Positions 54,861 through 64,000 of a stretch of 64,000 nucleotides of DNA are shown one piece after another. Where the stretch lies: positions 1-64,000 of the forward strand of contig JAHYJE010000012.1 of assembly GCA_019429105.1 (NCBI GenBank), in the 5' to 3' direction. The first letter of the stretch is position 1. Each line of letters begins with the position of its first letter. The stretch comes from Syntrophobacterales bacterium (GTDB lineage Bacteria > Desulfobacterota > Syntrophia > Syntrophales > UBA5619). The notes beneath the pieces were generated by a model. The model was not told the DNA's origin, did not search any database, and saw only the letters and a program-made list of their open reading frames with translations. The position numbers and the translations under genes were made by a program.

Positions 54861-55679
54861 TCACATAAAGGTATGCGCCGAACGGAAAAGAAAACTTTCC
54901 AGAACGAACATTAATAACAAAGCGAAAAACGCCATAAGCGACCAGCGGGCAGCCTTGCGTCCCTGCCAGCCGATGGCCAGCCTCTGATGAAGCAAAAAGG
55001 CGTAAAATCCCCAGGCAAGAAGCGTCCACACCTGTTTGGGGTCCCACTGCCAGTGACTTCCCCAGGCAATGCGCGCCCAGAAGGAACCGGCCAGAATTCC
55101 CAGGGTCAGCAGCGAAAAACCCCAGAAGAGGCAAATATAATTGATCCGATCGAGATCGTGGAGTGAGGGAAAAAGATGAATCAGGCTTCTGTCCCGTTTC
55201 TTTCTGAGGAGGCGATCCTGGATCAGATACATAATGCCTGCAAGCGTCGCAACTGCGAACAGGGCCTCGCCGGCTACCGAGAGCATCACATGGATGATCA
55301 CCAGCGTTCCTTTCAGGGCTGACGAACCGACGACGCTTCCCCCCAGATCGATGGAAGCAACGATCATGAGGACCGAGATGACCGGCGCGACAAATGCCCC
55401 CAGCACGCGGGTTTTGGTTCTCAACTGCATTGCCAGATAAGAAGCCGCCATTGCCCAGGCAAAAAAGGAGAGGGTATCGTAAACATCAACCGAGGGGATG
55501 TCTGCCTCCCCAATCCAGCGAAAAAGATAATAAAAGGTATGGATGCCCAGGGCGACAAGCATCAGGCCCGCGCCGAAGCGCGCGGTCAGAACCCTTCTTT
55601 TCAGAAGAGACCCCCCATAAACGAAGGCAGAGGCCACATATGCGGCCAGAGCCGCCTTGAAAAGCACTGTTTCTGTCAT
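54861..55679 (-). CDS. ccsA: cytochrome c assembly protein CcsA/HemX-like
   Basis: The 272-residue membrane protein has about eight helices and the heme-handling WWD-type region AWGSHWQWDPKQVWTLLAW, followed by AFLLHQRLAIGWQGRKAA. These belong to the CcmC/CcsA (PF01578) family, which handles heme for cytochrome c; just before hemA the gene is often called hemX. Its role here is either heme export/assembly or control of HemA. Confidence 0.87.
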   Translation of the reverse strand: MTETVLFKAALAAYVASAFVYGGSLLKRRVLTARFGAGLMLVALGIHTFYYLFRWIGEADIPSVDVYDTLSFFAWAMAASYLAMQLRTKTRVLGAFVAPVISVLMIVASIDLGGSVVGSSALKGTLVIIHVMLSVAGEALFAVATLAGIMYLIQDRLLRKKRDRSLIHLFPSLHDLDRINYICLFWGFSLLTLGILAGSFWARIAWGSHWQWDPKQVWTLLAWGFYAFLLHQRLAIGWQGRKAARWSLMAFFALLLMFVLESFLFRSAHTFM

Positions 55680-56023
55680 CTATCTTCTACCTCCATCTCT
55701 ACTCCGCTCAGTCTGCGTTTGAGCCCGCCTTTTCCTTCCCGCGTCCGGCACGGATATTAATCAGAGCTTCTGAATATAAAAACCGATTCAAATAGTTCGC
55801 GCACAAAGTTCTGAATCATCTCCTGCGGCAAGAAACTTTTTTTCAGCCAACTCCAAGTACGCAGCGGGACTATCATAAATATTGTCAAAATTCAATAAAC
55901 TTGAAATATATTTATCAAAAAGTTATAGATGCGCCTGGGTTCGGCGTTGACAGCATTTTACAAAACCGTCAACAGCCGCTGATTTGATTTTAAATTGAGT
56001 TATACGAAAGGGGTACAAACGTA
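55680..56023. other. divergent promoter region ccsA / prmA
   Basis: No gene is seen. An inverted repeat GTTGAC-16-GTCAAC (55946-55973) and A/T-rich flanks suggest control sequences. I could not fix a -10/-35 pair for either gene. An AAAGGGG site precedes prmA. Confidence 0.4.
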
Positions 56024-56980
56024 ATGCCTGAAAAACATGAAAGCTCGCCGGCTGACAAGGCGGACTGGCTGAAAATAGAGATTTACTCGCCGCTGGAAAT
56101 GATCGATGCCCTGAACAACTTCGTTGCGGAAATTGGCGCTGAAGGGGCGTTTCAGGAATACGCGGCGCAACCCCAAAACGGCTTGCCTGAATCAGCTACC
56201 CCCGAGATACTGAAGGTGTTTTTGCCCTGCGATATTCGTCTTAAGCAACGTATTGCGTCTTTACAGACTTACATGGACAGTCTGGCCGAGATTTTCCCGG
56301 AGCTGGAAAAACCGACAATGAAAACAGCAACCATCCATGATCCGGATTGGGGCGAAGCATGGAAAAAATACTTCAAACCGCTTAGAGTAACCAAAACTAT
56401 CGTCATCAAACCGACATGGGAGAGATATTTGCCGGCGGGCAAGGATGTCGTCATCGATATAGACCCGGGAATGGCCTTCGGAACCGGGCAGCACCCCTCC
56501 ACGCGGATGTGTCTCGAGGCGCTCGAAAATATCCTGCTGCACGAAAGAGCGATCGATAAATGGCGGGTTCTCGACGTCGGAACGGGAACGGGCATCCTCG
56601 GCATCGCCGCCGCAAAACTTAAGGAAGCGAATGTTCTGTGCGTGGACACCGACAAAAAGGCCGTAGAAATCGCCATCGAAAACGTAATGATCAATAATAT
56701 GGAAAGGCATGTCGAGGTAAGGCACTGCGAGATCGCTGCCCTTGACGAAACATTTGAACTGATCGTCGCCAACATAACGGCAAAGACGCTGATCAAGCTC
56801 CGCCCGCACCTGCAGCGCCTGCTTAAGCAGAATGGATATCTGGTTATTTCGGGAATTATCGAACAGGACAAAAAGGACATAGAGGAGCATTTCCCCACTG
56901 CCGCCTTCCCCGTTCATCAACTCCTCACGGAGAAGGAATGGCTGTGTTTTGCGCTGAGGAAGGGAAATCCTCACGCATGA
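56024..56980 (+). CDS. prmA: ribosomal protein L11 methyltransferase
   Basis: PrmA trimethylates ribosomal protein L11. The 318-residue product has an N-terminal substrate-recognition domain (to about 110), a linker with DPDWGEAWKKYFKPL, and a SAM domain with PGMAFGTGQHPSTRMCLE, LDVGTGTGILGIAAAKL and LIVANITAKTL. It overlaps rsmE by 4 bases (ATGA), as often seen. Confidence 0.94.
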   Translation: MPEKHESSPADKADWLKIEIYSPLEMIDALNNFVAEIGAEGAFQEYAAQPQNGLPESATPEILKVFLPCDIRLKQRIASLQTYMDSLAEIFPELEKPTMKTATIHDPDWGEAWKKYFKPLRVTKTIVIKPTWERYLPAGKDVVIDIDPGMAFGTGQHPSTRMCLEALENILLHERAIDKWRVLDVGTGTGILGIAAAKLKEANVLCVDTDKKAVEIAIENVMINNMERHVEVRHCEIAALDETFELIVANITAKTLIKLRPHLQRLLKQNGYLVISGIIEQDKKDIEEHFPTAAFPVHQLLTEKEWLCFALRKGNPHA

Positions 56981-57786
56981 CCGCCACCCGCCTCTATCTT
57001 CCCATCTTGCTCCAGCGGGGAGACGTTTGCCGGACTGCCGCCGATCAAGCGCACTATCTCGGCTCTGTCTTGAGAATGAAGGAAGGCAGTCGTTTGACTG
57101 TTTTCAATGGAGCTGGCGCCGAGTACGAAACCGTCATCAAAAGTTACACTGAAGAAGGCGCTGAATTGGAGATACTGGAAAAGCGGGAGCTTCCCGTTTC
57201 TGATATCGTGGTAACCCTGTGTCAGGCGATCCCCAAAGCCGAAAAAATCGAGGGAATAATCCGCCATGCAACGGAATTGGGGGCAAATCGGATTATCCCT
57301 TTCCTATCCGCCCGCTCCATACCGCGCCCTGGTTCGTCTAAATCTTCACGACGGGCAAAAATTAATGACCCTAATGAGAAGATTAGCGTTCATAAGCTGG
57401 AGCGGTGGCGCAAGATAGCCGTCGAGGCCTGTCGCCAATCGGGTCGGGCCGACATTCCTGAAATAACTGATATTATGACGTTTAACAACATGCTTGCGAC
57501 TCTTCCGCCGGGCGGATTGAGATTAATCCCCTGGGAAGAGGAGACAGAGGTTTCTCTTTGCGATGTTTTTACAAAACAACGATTAATCTCCAGTAATGAC
57601 TCCAGCATCCCCATAAAGAAGATCATGCTTGCAATCGGCCCGGAAGGGGGATTCAGCGTAGAGGAAATCGACTTGGCCAGGCGTGCCGGTTTCATCTCCG
57701 TAAGTTTGGGGAAACGGGTGCTGCGGGTAGAGACGGCTTCGCTTGCCGCCCTTGCCGTTATCCAGTATGAGCTTAAATACATTTGA
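56977..57786 (+). CDS. rsmE: 16S rRNA (uracil1498-N3)-methyltransferase
   Basis: RsmE methylates U1498 of 16S rRNA. The ATG at 56977 gives 269 residues starting MTATRLYLP. An N-terminal PUA-like part (HYLGSVLRMKEGSRLTVFNG) precedes a SPOUT domain with RHATELGANRIIPF, EACRQSGR and the knotted SAM site LAIGPEGGFSVEEI. It is translationally coupled to prmA. Confidence 0.93.
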   Translation: MTATRLYLPILLQRGDVCRTAADQAHYLGSVLRMKEGSRLTVFNGAGAEYETVIKSYTEEGAELEILEKRELPVSDIVVTLCQAIPKAEKIEGIIRHATELGANRIIPFLSARSIPRPGSSKSSRRAKINDPNEKISVHKLERWRKIAVEACRQSGRADIPEITDIMTFNNMLATLPPGGLRLIPWEEETEVSLCDVFTKQRLISSNDSSIPIKKIMLAIGPEGGFSVEEIDLARRAGFISVSLGKRVLRVETASLAALAVIQYELKYI

Positions 57787-57795
57787 GGTTAATTA

Positions 57796-58368
57796 ATGAC
57801 AAATATCCGCTACGCAGGTTTCTGGAGACGACTTCCGGCATTTATGATCGACAAGGCCATTGTCTATGCGATCTCGCTAAATGTTTCACTTATCGCCCTT
57901 TTTGCCGTCGGCCTGGGAAGCGACATCATGAAACTCCTCCAGTCTCCCCCGGAAGAGTTAGCACGCGGGGCAGGCGCGCTTACGTTTCTGTGTGTCTTTC
58001 TTTCACTTGTCGTTGACATGACCTACTTCACCTGGTTTCACGGAATCAGCGGGCAAACTCCGGGGAAAATGCTCCTTCGCCTCCGCGTCATTGCCGTATC
58101 GGGCGAACCAGTAACCACCGGGACAGCATTTCTGCGCTGGGCAGGCTACCTGATTTCGGGGCTTTTTTTCTCGATTGGCTTTTTATGGGTCGCCTTTGAC
58201 CGCAAGAAACAGGGATGGCACGACAAGATAGCCATGACTATTGTAGTTTGTGTGGATAAAGCCACAACCACGCCCTCTTCTTCCCTCCCCTCCCTTGCGG
58301 AACCCCCGCTTTCCGAACCCCCTTCAACCAAGGAAGACAACCAAAATGAAACATCCACTGCTTCCTAA
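57796..58368 (+). CDS. RDD family membrane protein
   Basis: The 190-residue protein has the RDD-type start (YAGFWRRLPAFMIDKAIV, with Arg-Asp) and three to four membrane helices. GQTPGKMLLRLRVI and the C-terminal DRKKQGWHDKIAMTIVV are typical of the family. A Ser/Pro/Glu-rich tail follows (about 155-190). The family has been linked to transport, but no function can be assigned. Confidence 0.85.
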   Translation: MTNIRYAGFWRRLPAFMIDKAIVYAISLNVSLIALFAVGLGSDIMKLLQSPPEELARGAGALTFLCVFLSLVVDMTYFTWFHGISGQTPGKMLLRLRVIAVSGEPVTTGTAFLRWAGYLISGLFFSIGFLWVAFDRKKQGWHDKIAMTIVVCVDKATTTPSSSLPSLAEPPLSEPPSTKEDNQNETSTAS

Positions 58369-58461
58369 TTTTAAAACATCGAAGCGCCGCGAAAAACGGC
58401 TTGACAAACAAGTCCAGATTTTATAGAGGACTGCCGCAATATAGAGAAGCGCTTATCAAGA

Positions 58462-58537
<76 letters not shown>

Positions 58538-58545
58538 TAAGAATC

Positions 58546-58579
58546 AAGGGGTTGCGAAGGAACACCGTAACCCCTTTTT
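58546..58579 (+). terminator. rho-independent terminator of tRNA-Phe
   Basis: AAGGGGTTGCG, a short loop and CGTAACCCCTT end in a T run just after the tRNA. One G-A mismatch interrupts the stem. Confidence 0.8.
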
Positions 58580-58704
58580 CTTTACCCCGCTTTCCAGTCC
58601 CACTATAGTTCCGCTTTTTGCTCTGAAATATCATGACGGATAGTGAGCGCCTTCCCATAAAAAACGGCGGATGCTCTCGCACCCGCTCGGAGGCTTATGA
58701 ATAT

Positions 58705-60075
58705 TCAGGAAGCGGGGAATAACGCTCTCAATTCCTCAAGAACGCTGAGCTGAACATCCAAAGCAGGGATCTCCGCGTGCATCTTTTCCAGGTGTGGAAT
58801 TTCCTTGCCCATCATTTTTACAAGCTTTTTCAACCCGGGAAACATCGCTGCCGGGGGATACTGTGAACGTTCAAGATGATGAACGAGTCTCAGGGTTTTC
58901 AGGCCGTCAAACCAGACATGGAATTGCCGAAGCAAGTGCTCCGAATCCGCGCAGTTCTTGCGCATGCTCTCCCAATTGCCAGGAAAGCCGGCGAGCGTGA
59001 GATATTCATGCAGAAGGGGATGAATGTTTTTTGCCGCCTTCATGATTGCCCCGGCGTTTCTATCCGGGTCAGACTTTATTTCTGCCAGCCATTGGCGGAT
59101 AAATATAAATATATCAGGATTGTGGATAAGATGCTCCGCTCTGCCTTCTTCGAGGAAATAGAGCATCTTCCGTCCGGTGCCAAACGCCACCCGGCGGGAA
59201 GGACGCGCCGAAGGGTGGACTGTTGTGCCCTCGATTAGGCCGATCCTGCCCAGTTTGGCAAGTTTGTCGAGAAAATGAAAATCCTCCGCGACTGCCCTTC
59301 GGTTCATTCCCCTCACGGCAATGTAGGAATCCGCCGTGCAGGAGATCGTCGAGCCAATCGCCGGAAAGGCGTAAGGGGAGGCGGCAAACGAAAGTCCGAT
59401 CACGTAGGCGCGCAGAAATATCTCGTAGCGGCAAATGGCGGAAAGCAGATTGATATCTTCAGGTTTCTGGTGGGCATAACCAACCGTCGCCGCCGGGCAA
59501 TTATTCTTCTGGAAAAAAGAAGCAATTGCCGCGAGATAGTTCTCTTCCACGCATGTATCGGCATCCAGGCAGGAGATGATGCCGGAGCCCCGCGACCGGG
59601 CAGTCAGAATCATCACCGCGGCATCCATGCCAATCTTTCTCGCGGCGCCGACCCCGCCGGCGCTCTCCGGAATCTCCCTCCCCGGAGAGGAGGCGTCGAT
59701 TGCCGCCAGCCGCAATCCGCTCTTCGCAATAATCTCACAATCATCTTTAATGTTTATATTAGAGGATACTGAAACAGTTTCCTTTTTTACCAAACATCTC
59801 AGAATGGCGAGCGTTTCCTGATTATCGGCGACTGCCCTGCCGCCGGCAAGAGAGGGACGGTGATTGTTGACGACGCAGATCACCGCTGTCCGGCCGAGAT
59901 CGGCAGGGGGATTTTTCGCAACGGAGGCAAGCGTTTGAAAAAGCGAATCCCGCTCCTCCAGCGCCGGGATCACGACGGCGTTTTCCACCCCTTCCCGTGT
60001 TTGGACAAGGATCTGCCTGTCCCCGAGGATTGAGTATTTTTGCAGATATTTGTCCGCTTTGGAGAGTTTAATCAT
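58705..60075 (-). CDS. family 2 glycosyltransferase
   Basis: The 456-residue protein has a GT-A type domain: NAVVIPALEERDSLFQTLAS at the start, then GIISCLDADTCVEENYL with the metal-binding Asp-x-Asp. AVAEDFHFLDKLAKLGRI resembles the acceptor/ED region. No membrane helices stand out. The C-terminal 120 residues are helical and unassigned. It overlaps the miaA stop by 8 bases. Acceptor and sugar are unknown. Confidence 0.8.
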   Translation of the reverse strand: MIKLSKADKYLQKYSILGDRQILVQTREGVENAVVIPALEERDSLFQTLASVAKNPPADLGRTAVICVVNNHRPSLAGGRAVADNQETLAILRCLVKKETVSVSSNINIKDDCEIIAKSGLRLAAIDASSPGREIPESAGGVGAARKIGMDAAVMILTARSRGSGIISCLDADTCVEENYLAAIASFFQKNNCPAATVGYAHQKPEDINLLSAICRYEIFLRAYVIGLSFAASPYAFPAIGSTISCTADSYIAVRGMNRRAVAEDFHFLDKLAKLGRIGLIEGTTVHPSARPSRRVAFGTGRKMLYFLEEGRAEHLIHNPDIFIFIRQWLAEIKSDPDRNAGAIMKAAKNIHPLLHEYLTLAGFPGNWESMRKNCADSEHLLRQFHVWFDGLKTLRLVHHLERSQYPPAAMFPGLKKLVKMMGKEIPHLEKMHAEIPALDVQLSVLEELRALFPAS

Positions 60076-61018
60076 CGCCCTCGTTCATCATCAGAAAAAG
60101 CGCCGCCTCTACATCGGGGCGATTGAGCCAGTTAATGCGAACGCCGTTTTTTTCCATTTTCCGGAACCATGTTTCCTGTCTCTTGGCGAACTGGTGAATT
60201 CTGGTATTGAGAAGGGCTGTCATGTCGGAAAGACCGATTTCTCCCCGCAAATAAAGTGCGACGTAGCGATATTCCAGCCCGAGGGCAGCGAGACGTTCCC
60301 AGCCTACGCCGTTTGCATGAAGATGGCGCACCTCTTCGATCATTCCCGCATCGAGACGCTCCCTGAGACGGACAGTTATTTGCCGGCGCAGTTCCTCCCT
60401 TGGGGGATGAATGCCGATCACAAAGGGTGACAGGTGGGGAAAATCCGGATGCCGTCCCGCTTCCCCATGCTGAAAAAGCGCGATTTCAATAGCCCTTAAC
60501 AGCCTTTCTCTCTCAAGAAGATCCGTTTTGTTATGTAAATGGGGATTGAGCAACTCCAGACGCGCGCGCAGTGAATCCATGTCCTCGTGAAGCAGTGTTT
60601 CGCGCATCTGCTTATTTTCAGGCACCTCCTCCATCCGGTATCCGCGCAATATTGAATCAAGATACAGCCCCGTGCCGCCTGCCATGAGCGGCAAGCCGCC
60701 GCGCCGGGAGATTTCCTGAAAAACTCCGACAAATTGTTTCTGGAAGGCAAAGACGCTGAACTCTTCATCCGGGTCAATGATATCCAGCAGATGAACCGGA
60801 ATCACACCCCCCTCACCCGTATAGTCGGCAAGGTCCTTTCCCGTTCCTATATCCAGTCCGCGATAAACCTGCCGGGAATCAGCGGAAATAATTTCTCCCC
60901 CGACGACCCTGGCCAGGCCCACGGCAAGCTTGGTCTTGCCCGCGGCGGTTGGCCCCAATACGACGAGCAGATTATGCCTATCCTTGAATTTATTGAGATT
61001 TGCCTCAGAAAAGACCAC
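60068..61018 (-). CDS. miaA: tRNA dimethylallyltransferase
   Basis: MiaA prenylates A37 of tRNAs reading UNN codons. The protein has the P-loop LGPTAAGKTKLAVGLA, SADSRQVYRGLDIGTGKD, and MAGGTGLYLDSILRG. Length is about 316. An ATG at 61054 lies inside the cold-shock terminator hairpin and is unlikely to start translation. I use a GTG at 61018, though another GTG at 61027 is possible and neither has a good ribosome site. Confidence 0.93.
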   Translation of the reverse strand: MVFSEANLNKFKDRHNLLVVLGPTAAGKTKLAVGLARVVGGEIISADSRQVYRGLDIGTGKDLADYTGEGGVIPVHLLDIIDPDEEFSVFAFQKQFVGVFQEISRRGGLPLMAGGTGLYLDSILRGYRMEEVPENKQMRETLLHEDMDSLRARLELLNPHLHNKTDLLERERLLRAIEIALFQHGEAGRHPDFPHLSPFVIGIHPPREELRRQITVRLRERLDAGMIEEVRHLHANGVGWERLAALGLEYRYVALYLRGEIGLSDMTALLNTRIHQFAKRQETWFRKMEKNGVRINWLNRPDVEAALFLMMNEGDD

Positions 61019-61029
61019 TTGACGCACCC

Positions 61030-61063
61030 AAAAAAAATCCCGACCGCAAAACACGGCCGGGAT
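61030..61063 (-). terminator. rho-independent terminator of the cold-shock gene
   Basis: On the minus strand ATCCCGGCC-loop-GGTCGGGAT is followed by a run of T's, 22 bases after the csp stop. It separates csp from miaA. Confidence 0.85.
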
Positions 61064-61084
61064 GTAAACTGTTAAATAATTGCC

Positions 61085-61285
61085 TTATAACGGTTTCACG
61101 TTTACCGCGGCAGGGCCTTTTTTCCCCTGCTCAATGTCGAAGCTGATTCTCTGCCCTTCATAAAGGGTTTTAAACCCGTCGCCTGTTATAGCGCTGAAAT
61201 GCACAAAAACATCCCCGCCCTCGTCATTTTCGATAAAGCCAAACCCCTTCTTTTCGTTGAACCACTTCACTTTTCCTTCTGCCAA
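61085..61285 (-). CDS. cold-shock domain protein (CspA family)
   Basis: This small RNA/DNA-binding protein acts as an RNA chaperone. All 66 residues form one cold-shock domain: [18 protein letters not shown] carries RNP1, and DVFVHFSAI carries RNP2. Length is standard. The gene is single-copy in this window and ends at its own terminator; cold induction cannot be judged from sequence. Confidence 0.96.
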   Translation of the reverse strand: MAEGKVKWFNEKKGFGFIENDEGGDVFVHFSAITGDGFKTLYEGQRISFDIEQGKKGPAAVNVKPL

Positions 61286-61501
61286 TTTTTGTTCCCCCTT
61301 TCAAAAAGATTAGCTACGTTGTTTTTCATACCCCCCAAAAAGCAAAAAACCACCTTCATTCAGAAATTATCTCTGAATTGACGGCGGCTTGATTTTCTGC
61401 CTAACACATTCTGGAAGATATGAGTTCCCAACTTTTACCTATTCCCACCACTTAATTTAAAGCACATCCTTTTTGATATGTACTCTGGGCGGTGATCGGT
61501 G

Positions 61502-62503
61502 CTAACACCGTTTTTTTGCAAATGCAAGCTTTTTTTTATCGGTTTTATGGCACGCCGCCCGATGTTCAGGGCCAAACTCTTCCAGAATTGGCAACTGCTT
61601 AGCACAAATATCTTCCCGGAAGGGGCAGCGGGGAAAAAATGAGCAGCCTCTCGAATAAATATGTGTAGAGTCAAAATCAGCAGTTGCCGTTCTTTTTTTT
61701 CTATTTTTTGCCGGGTCTATTTCCGGCACGGCGGAAACAAGGGCCCGGGTATAAGGATGAACCGGCGCTTCGCAGACCTGCGCCGTTTTACCCAGTTCAA
61801 CAATTTTACCAAGATACATGACGGCAATCCGGTCGCTCATATGCTGAACTACCCCAAAGTCGTGGGTAATAAACAGATAGGTAAGCTCCAACTCATTCTG
61901 AAGGCTTTTAAGGAGATTGAGTATCTGCGCCTGGACAGACAAATCAAGGGATGAAACCGGTTCATCGGCTATAATCAAGCGCGGCCGGAGAATAAGCGCG
62001 CGGGCAATCCCGATTCTTTGCCTCTGTCCGCCGCTGAACTCATGTGGATACCTCTTCAATTGCTCCTCATTGAGACCGACAAGCTGCGCCATTTCCCTGA
62101 GCTTCTTTCCGCCCTCTCTCTCCGCCGAAAGATTGTGAATTCTCAGCGGCTCCTCGATGATGTCGCCCGCTGTTCGACGCGGATTCAACGAGGAATAGGG
62201 ATCCTGGAAGATCATCTGCACGCTGCGGCGGTATTCCTTCAGCCTTGCCCCTTTTAATTTAAAGATGTCCTCATTGTCGAATAATATTGAACCCTCTGTC
62301 GGCTCATCCAGACGGACGATCAGGCGGGCCAGTGTCGATTTTCCGCATCCGGACTCCCCGACCAGCCCCAGGGTTTCTGCCCGTTTTACCTGAAGAGTGA
62401 CGCCATCAACCGCGCGCACGACGACATCATTACCCTGAAAAAATCCGCTGCGGGCGCCGAAACTCTTTTTTAATTCAATTATTTCGAGAAGTTTTTGGTT
62501 CAT
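61502..62503 (-). CDS. oppF: oligopeptide/dipeptide ABC transporter ATP-binding protein (OppF/DppF)
   Basis: From the ATG at 62503 the 333-residue protein has Walker A GESGCGKSTLARL, signature SGGQRQRIGIARAL and Walker B LIIADEPVSSLD. A C-terminal oligopeptide-transporter extension has Cys-rich SRGCSFFPRCPF. It starts 11 bases after the oppD-like stop, and the two ATPases pair. The permeases and binding protein are not in this window. Confidence 0.9.
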   Translation of the reverse strand: MNQKLLEIIELKKSFGARSGFFQGNDVVVRAVDGVTLQVKRAETLGLVGESGCGKSTLARLIVRLDEPTEGSILFDNEDIFKLKGARLKEYRRSVQMIFQDPYSSLNPRRTAGDIIEEPLRIHNLSAEREGGKKLREMAQLVGLNEEQLKRYPHEFSGGQRQRIGIARALILRPRLIIADEPVSSLDLSVQAQILNLLKSLQNELELTYLFITHDFGVVQHMSDRIAVMYLGKIVELGKTAQVCEAPVHPYTRALVSAVPEIDPAKNRKKRTATADFDSTHIYSRGCSFFPRCPFREDICAKQLPILEEFGPEHRAACHKTDKKKLAFAKKRC

Positions 62504-62513
62504 CTTTTTTTTG

Positions 62514-63494
62514 CTAATGCCTCCAGCAGCGGCACGAACGCCCGGGGGCAACTTGCTTAAGCAGGGGTTCCTCTTCCCGACAAATCGGGAGAACCTCTGC
62601 GCAGCGTCCCTGGAAGCGACAACCGGGCGGCAGGTCATAAAGGGGAGGAACCATTCCGGGAATCGCTTTGAGGAAGCTGTCTCGGCCCAAAGCAGCCTTT
62701 CTGCCGGGAAGAGAATTTATCAGCCCGTTTGTGTAGGGATGCAGCGGAGAAATTAACAGCTCCCTTGCCGGAGCGCTCTCCACTATGCGACCGGCATACA
62801 TGACAAAGGCAAAATCGGCCGCCTCGGAGACAACTCCCAAGTCATGGGTGATAAGCAGGACGGATGTCCCTGTTCGCTGCTGCAGGGAAAGAATAAGTTG
62901 GATTATCTGGGCCTGAATGGTGACGTCAAGCGCGGTCGTAGGTTCATCCGCCAGCATGACCCGAGGACGGCACGCCATCGCGATGGCAATCATCACCCGC
63001 TGTCTCATCCCTCCGCTCATCTGATGCGGGTAGTCCCTCGCCCTCTTTTCCGGGGAGGGAATCCCGACCAGCCGCAGCATATCGACACTATTGATATGAG
63101 CTTCTCTTCTGCCCATTTTCTGGTGCAGTCGGAATACCTCGGCAATCTGCTCGCCGATCGGGAAAACCGGGTTCAGCGAGGTCATCGGTTCCTGAAAGAT
63201 CATCGAAATATCGCGCCCCCTGACCTTTCTCATCTCATCTTCAGAAAGGTCAAGAAGGTTTACGCCCTGCAAAAGAACCTCTCCGCCGGAAATTCGGCCC
63301 GGCGGTGACGGCAATAGCCTCAGGATGGAGAGGGCCAGAACCGTTTTCCCGCACCCCGACTCCCCGACTACCGCGACCGTCTGTCCGGCCCCGATTTTCA
63401 GGCTCACCTCGTCAACAGCCCTGACAATGCCCCGTTCGGTTTCAAAATGCGAGGAAAGCTCCCGTATTTCCAGAATTGTTTCGGCTTCGGTCAT
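62514..63494 (-). CDS. oppD: oligopeptide/dipeptide ABC transporter ATP-binding protein (OppD/DppD)
   Basis: The 326-residue protein has Walker [18 protein letters not shown], signature [14 protein letters not shown], Walker [20 protein letters not shown] and the C-terminal OppD extension with [10 protein letters not shown]. It lies 15 bases after the aminopeptidase stop. Peptide uptake next to a peptidase suggests peptide use. Nickel or other Opp-family substrates cannot be excluded. Confidence 0.9.
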   Translation of the reverse strand: MTEAETILEIRELSSHFETERGIVRAVDEVSLKIGAGQTVAVVGESGCGKTVLALSILRLLPSPPGRISGGEVLLQGVNLLDLSEDEMRKVRGRDISMIFQEPMTSLNPVFPIGEQIAEVFRLHQKMGRREAHINSVDMLRLVGIPSPEKRARDYPHQMSGGMRQRVMIAIAMACRPRVMLADEPTTALDVTIQAQIIQLILSLQQRTGTSVLLITHDLGVVSEAADFAFVMYAGRIVESAPARELLISPLHPYTNGLINSLPGRKAALGRDSFLKAIPGMVPPLYDLPPGCRFQGRCAEVLPICREEEPLLKQVAPGRSCRCWRH

Positions 63495-63509
63495 GGATTA
63501 AAAAAACAG

Positions 63510-64000
63510 TTACTGTTTTTCAGTGGTCATGCTTCTCAGCAATTGGACCAGCAGACGAACCCCGATGCCCGAGGCACCCTTGGGAATGTACGGCTTGGCT
63601 TTTTCAAACCAGGAGGGGCCGGCGATATCGAGATGAACCCACTTACTGCCCCCGACAAACTTGCCCAAGAAGGTGGCGGCGGTAATCGCGCCCCCCGTTC
63701 GACCGCCGGAGTTTTTATAATCGGCAACATCGCTCTTAATCATCTCGTCGTACTGCTCCCCGAGGGGCAATTCCCAAACCTTTTCTCCTGTTACAGCAGC
63801 GGCCTCCCTGATCAGGCCTTTAAGTTCGGCATCCGTTCCCAGCATGCCGATGACTTCGTCTCCCAAGGCGACGATACAAGCCCCGGTAAGGGTAGCCAAA
63901 TCAATGATCGCGGCTGGATTGAAACGACTGGCATAGGTAAGCGCATCAGCCAGAATAACCCTTCCCTCGGCATCGGTATTTACCACTTCTATCGTCTGTC
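63510..64000 (-). CDS. pepA: leucyl aminopeptidase (M17), 3' part
   Basis: The frame is open to the window edge (reading QTIEVVNTDAEGR from there), so the N-terminal two-thirds lie outside. The visible 163 residues carry the M17 signature NTDAEGRVILADAL with two metal ligands and the catalytic Arg. SDVADYKNSGG and WVHLDIAGPSW follow, as in PepA. This enzyme removes N-terminal residues from peptides. Confidence 0.93.
   Translation of the reverse strand, partial: QTIEVVNTDAEGRVILADALTYASRFNPAAIIDLATLTGACIVALGDEVIGMLGTDAELKGLIREAAAVTGEKVWELPLGEQYDEMIKSDVADYKNSGGRTGGAITAATFLGKFVGGSKWVHLDIAGPSWFEKAKPYIPKGASGIGVRLLVQLLRSMTTEKQ

Noticed and set aside
61018-61054. ATG at 61054 as the miaA start
   Set aside because: It lies within the terminator hairpin of the cold-shock gene, so a transcript starting there would be terminated or folded.

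Overview
The window looks like the chromosome of a Gram-negative anaerobe of the Deltaproteobacteria sensu lato, most like a syntrophic or sulfate-reducing relative. This is an inference from gene content: a complete tol-pal cluster (outer membrane), SelB, an AhbD-like radical SAM heme enzyme beside hemB and hemA-C-D, a GTP-type PEP carboxykinase, CcsA-type cytochrome c assembly, and many radical SAM and Fe-S proteins. No rRNA is present, so the lineage cannot be fixed from the window.

Layout. Positions 1-60 hold the 5' end of a minus-strand gene that leaves the window. Positions 0.4-11.35 kb are one long minus-strand core block, read selB > HD-domain nuclease > kamA/epmB-like > efp > epmA > tolQ > tolR > tolA > tolB > pal > cpoB. 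It joins EF-P beta-lysylation with the envelope Tol-Pal machine. Positions 11.35-20.1 kb are a decaying accessory region, mostly plus strand. It holds a truncated AAA ATPase, a broken uroporphyrinogen decarboxylase-family gene, an arsR-like gene that has lost its HTH, two thioredoxins, a frameshifted ccdA, Fe-S proteins, an MFS exporter with a clear promoter, a DGC-domain fragment and a half CDF metal transporter. It looks like a metal or redox (perhaps arsenic) locus that has suffered many internal deletions. Positions 20.1-26.5 kb are a compact seven-gene minus-strand operon: two SAM methyltransferases, a TraR/DksA zinc-finger protein, a HelD-type helicase, an agmatinase-like ureohydrolase, a PEBP protein and an ADP-ribosylglycohydrolase. 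The first four overlap by start/stop codons or coding sequence. This is the best candidate for an undescribed system. Both variable regions lie between selB and the 3' end of a tRNA-fMet gene (27.4 kb), a typical integration position, although no integrase is visible.

Positions 27.7-43.5 kb are plus-strand core: a CHASE2 adenylate cyclase, an alanine racemase with a long unrecognised C-terminal domain, D-Ala-D-Ala ligase, an amino-acid ABC transporter (aapJQMP-like), an MFS transporter and PEP carboxykinase. fabG and a B12/radical SAM gene lie on the minus strand. Positions 43.5-55.7 kb are minus-strand: polA, ahbD-like, hemB, ilvN, ilvB (with a newly read Ile-rich leader peptide and attenuator), a small membrane protein, hemD, hemC, hemA and ccsA. 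Two copies of a MITE-like repeat sit inside this block, one between hemA and hemC; a third, inverted copy lies in the decaying region. Positions 56-58.5 kb are prmA, rsmE, an RDD protein and tRNA-Phe. Positions 58.7-64 kb are minus-strand: a family 2 glycosyltransferase, miaA, a cold-shock gene, oppF, oppD and the 3' part of pepA, which together suggest peptide uptake and hydrolysis.

I translated and compared by eye only. Family names rest on motifs and remembered family features; no database search was run.
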